Below are positions 63,507-64,000 of a DNA stretch of 64,000 bases, piece by piece. The notes under the pieces were generated by a model, which searched no databases, had not been told where the DNA came from, and was given only the letters and a program-made list of their open reading frames with translations. This stretch comes from Micromonospora sp. H61. Its GTDB lineage: Bacteria; Actinomycetota; Actinomycetes; Mycobacteriales; Micromonosporaceae. The stretch spans positions 1-64,000 of the forward strand of contig NZ_JAGPXY010000007.1 in NCBI RefSeq assembly GCF_018070325.1, written 5' to 3'. The position numbers and the translations under genes are program-made. Position 1 is the first letter of the stretch. Each line of letters opens with the position of its first letter.

Positions 63507-64000
63507 TTATCCGCCGCAGGTGCCGGCGGGGTGTTGCACGGTGCGGACGGTCGTCACGTCGTGTCCGCCGATCGCCCCGGTCACCCGGACCGTCGCCGAA
63601 CCCGCCGGCACCGACACCTGACGGGTGTTGAAGGACTGGTAGGCGTTCGCGCCCGGCGCGACGGCAGTGAACGACCGCTCGCCGTACGGCGTCTCGAGGG
63701 TGATGCCCACCGGCGTGTCGTGGTCGTTGCGCGCCTGCACGGCCACGTACGCCTTGCCGCCCACGCACCGCGCGGACGCGGTGAGTGTGACGGGCAGGTC
63801 GAGGCTTGCCGCCGCGAAGGCCCAGTTGTCGATCTCGAAGAGGTCGACGCCGGCCGGGCCGGTGTAGGTGAAGTAGACGTCGTGCACGCCAGTGACGCCG
63901 TCAAGCTCGGCGGCCACCTCCGCCCACTGTCCGACCGGGCTGTCCACCGTGGCCGTGCCGACGACGGGACCGTTGACGTCGTCCAGCCGTACCTGGATCT
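63507..64000 (-). CDS. C-terminal part of a large secreted protein with CBM6-like module (cut by window end)
   Basis: The reading frame is open to the window edge, so the N-terminus is missing. The visible 164 residues start in a CBM6-type carbohydrate-binding module (IQVRLDDVNGPVVGT; GVHDVYFTYTGPAGVDLFEID) and end in a beta domain (ARCVGGKAYVAVQARNDHDT) with a terminal TCGG. This tail type is common in actinobacterial secreted ThuA-domain or glycosidase proteins. The catalytic part is outside the window, so the enzyme cannot be named. Confidence 0.8.
   Translation of the reverse strand, partial: IQVRLDDVNGPVVGTATVDSPVGQWAEVAAELDGVTGVHDVYFTYTGPAGVDLFEIDNWAFAAASLDLPVTLTASARCVGGKAYVAVQARNDHDTPVGITLETPYGERSFTAVAPGANAYQSFNTRQVSVPAGSATVRVTGAIGGHDVTTVRTVQHPAGTCGG

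Overview
The window comes from a high-GC actinobacterium, most likely a Micromonospora-like member of the Micromonosporaceae (inference). Signs are uniformly G/C-ending codons, secreted glycoside hydrolases carrying ricin-type CBM13 modules, several deazaflavin (F420)-type enzymes, a nickel superoxide dismutase and a PIG-L deacetylase. No rRNA, tRNA, CRISPR array, insertion sequence or phage gene was seen. The stretch reads as ordinary chromosome rich in accessory catabolic genes.

Layout. Positions 1-19.5 kb hold a plant-polysaccharide region, all on the minus strand: a multiple-monosaccharide ABC importer (chvE-mmsA-mmsB), a secreted GH27 alpha-galactosidase, a LacI-family regulator, a secreted GH43 enzyme, and one long run araB-araD-sugar ABC importer-araA. 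Boxes of the form TGTKANCGNTMACA, strikingly like lac operator half-sites, precede four of these units, so the local LacI protein probably controls them as an arabinose/galactose regulon. Positions 19.6-26.2 kb carry a DrrAB-like exporter with a DUF4097-type protein and a ribbon-helix-helix protein, a FUSC membrane protein, and a divergent SDR/AraC pair. Positions 26.3-37.7 kb are mixed: a large membrane protein with a lipase-like motif, an NmrA-like SDR, a methyltransferase, a collagen-like LPVTG protein, a small P-loop kinase, the RtcB-PrfH ribosome-repair pair, an alpha/beta hydrolase, a GH43-like enzyme without a signal peptide and a PIG-L deacetylase.

Positions 38-46.4 kb hold a GH10 xylanase behind CGAAAGTTTCG-type boxes, an ArsR regulator, arginyl-tRNA synthetase preceded by an arginine-rich leader ORF and hairpin (a candidate attenuator), a lipoprotein, an F420-type nitroreductase-like protein, small membrane proteins and a DesK-like two-component system. 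Positions 46.4-58.2 kb hold an ABC exporter and MarR regulator, a divergent operon of two LLM flavin oxidoreductases plus an F420-reductase-like protein, a TPR/GNAT pair, small enzymes, sodN and a radical SAM protein with an unusual cysteine spacing. Positions 58.3-64 kb hold a pectate lyase divergent from a secreted esterase, each with its own operator-like palindrome, and a cell-surface set (a CBM6-like protein cut by the window end, a WxL-like protein and a DUF916-like membrane protein).

Together the secreted enzymes (GH27, GH43, GH10, PL1, esterase) would cut side chains and backbones of hemicellulose and pectin. The two ABC importers would bring in the released arabinose, xylose or galactose, and AraA, AraB and AraD would take arabinose to D-xylulose 5-phosphate.
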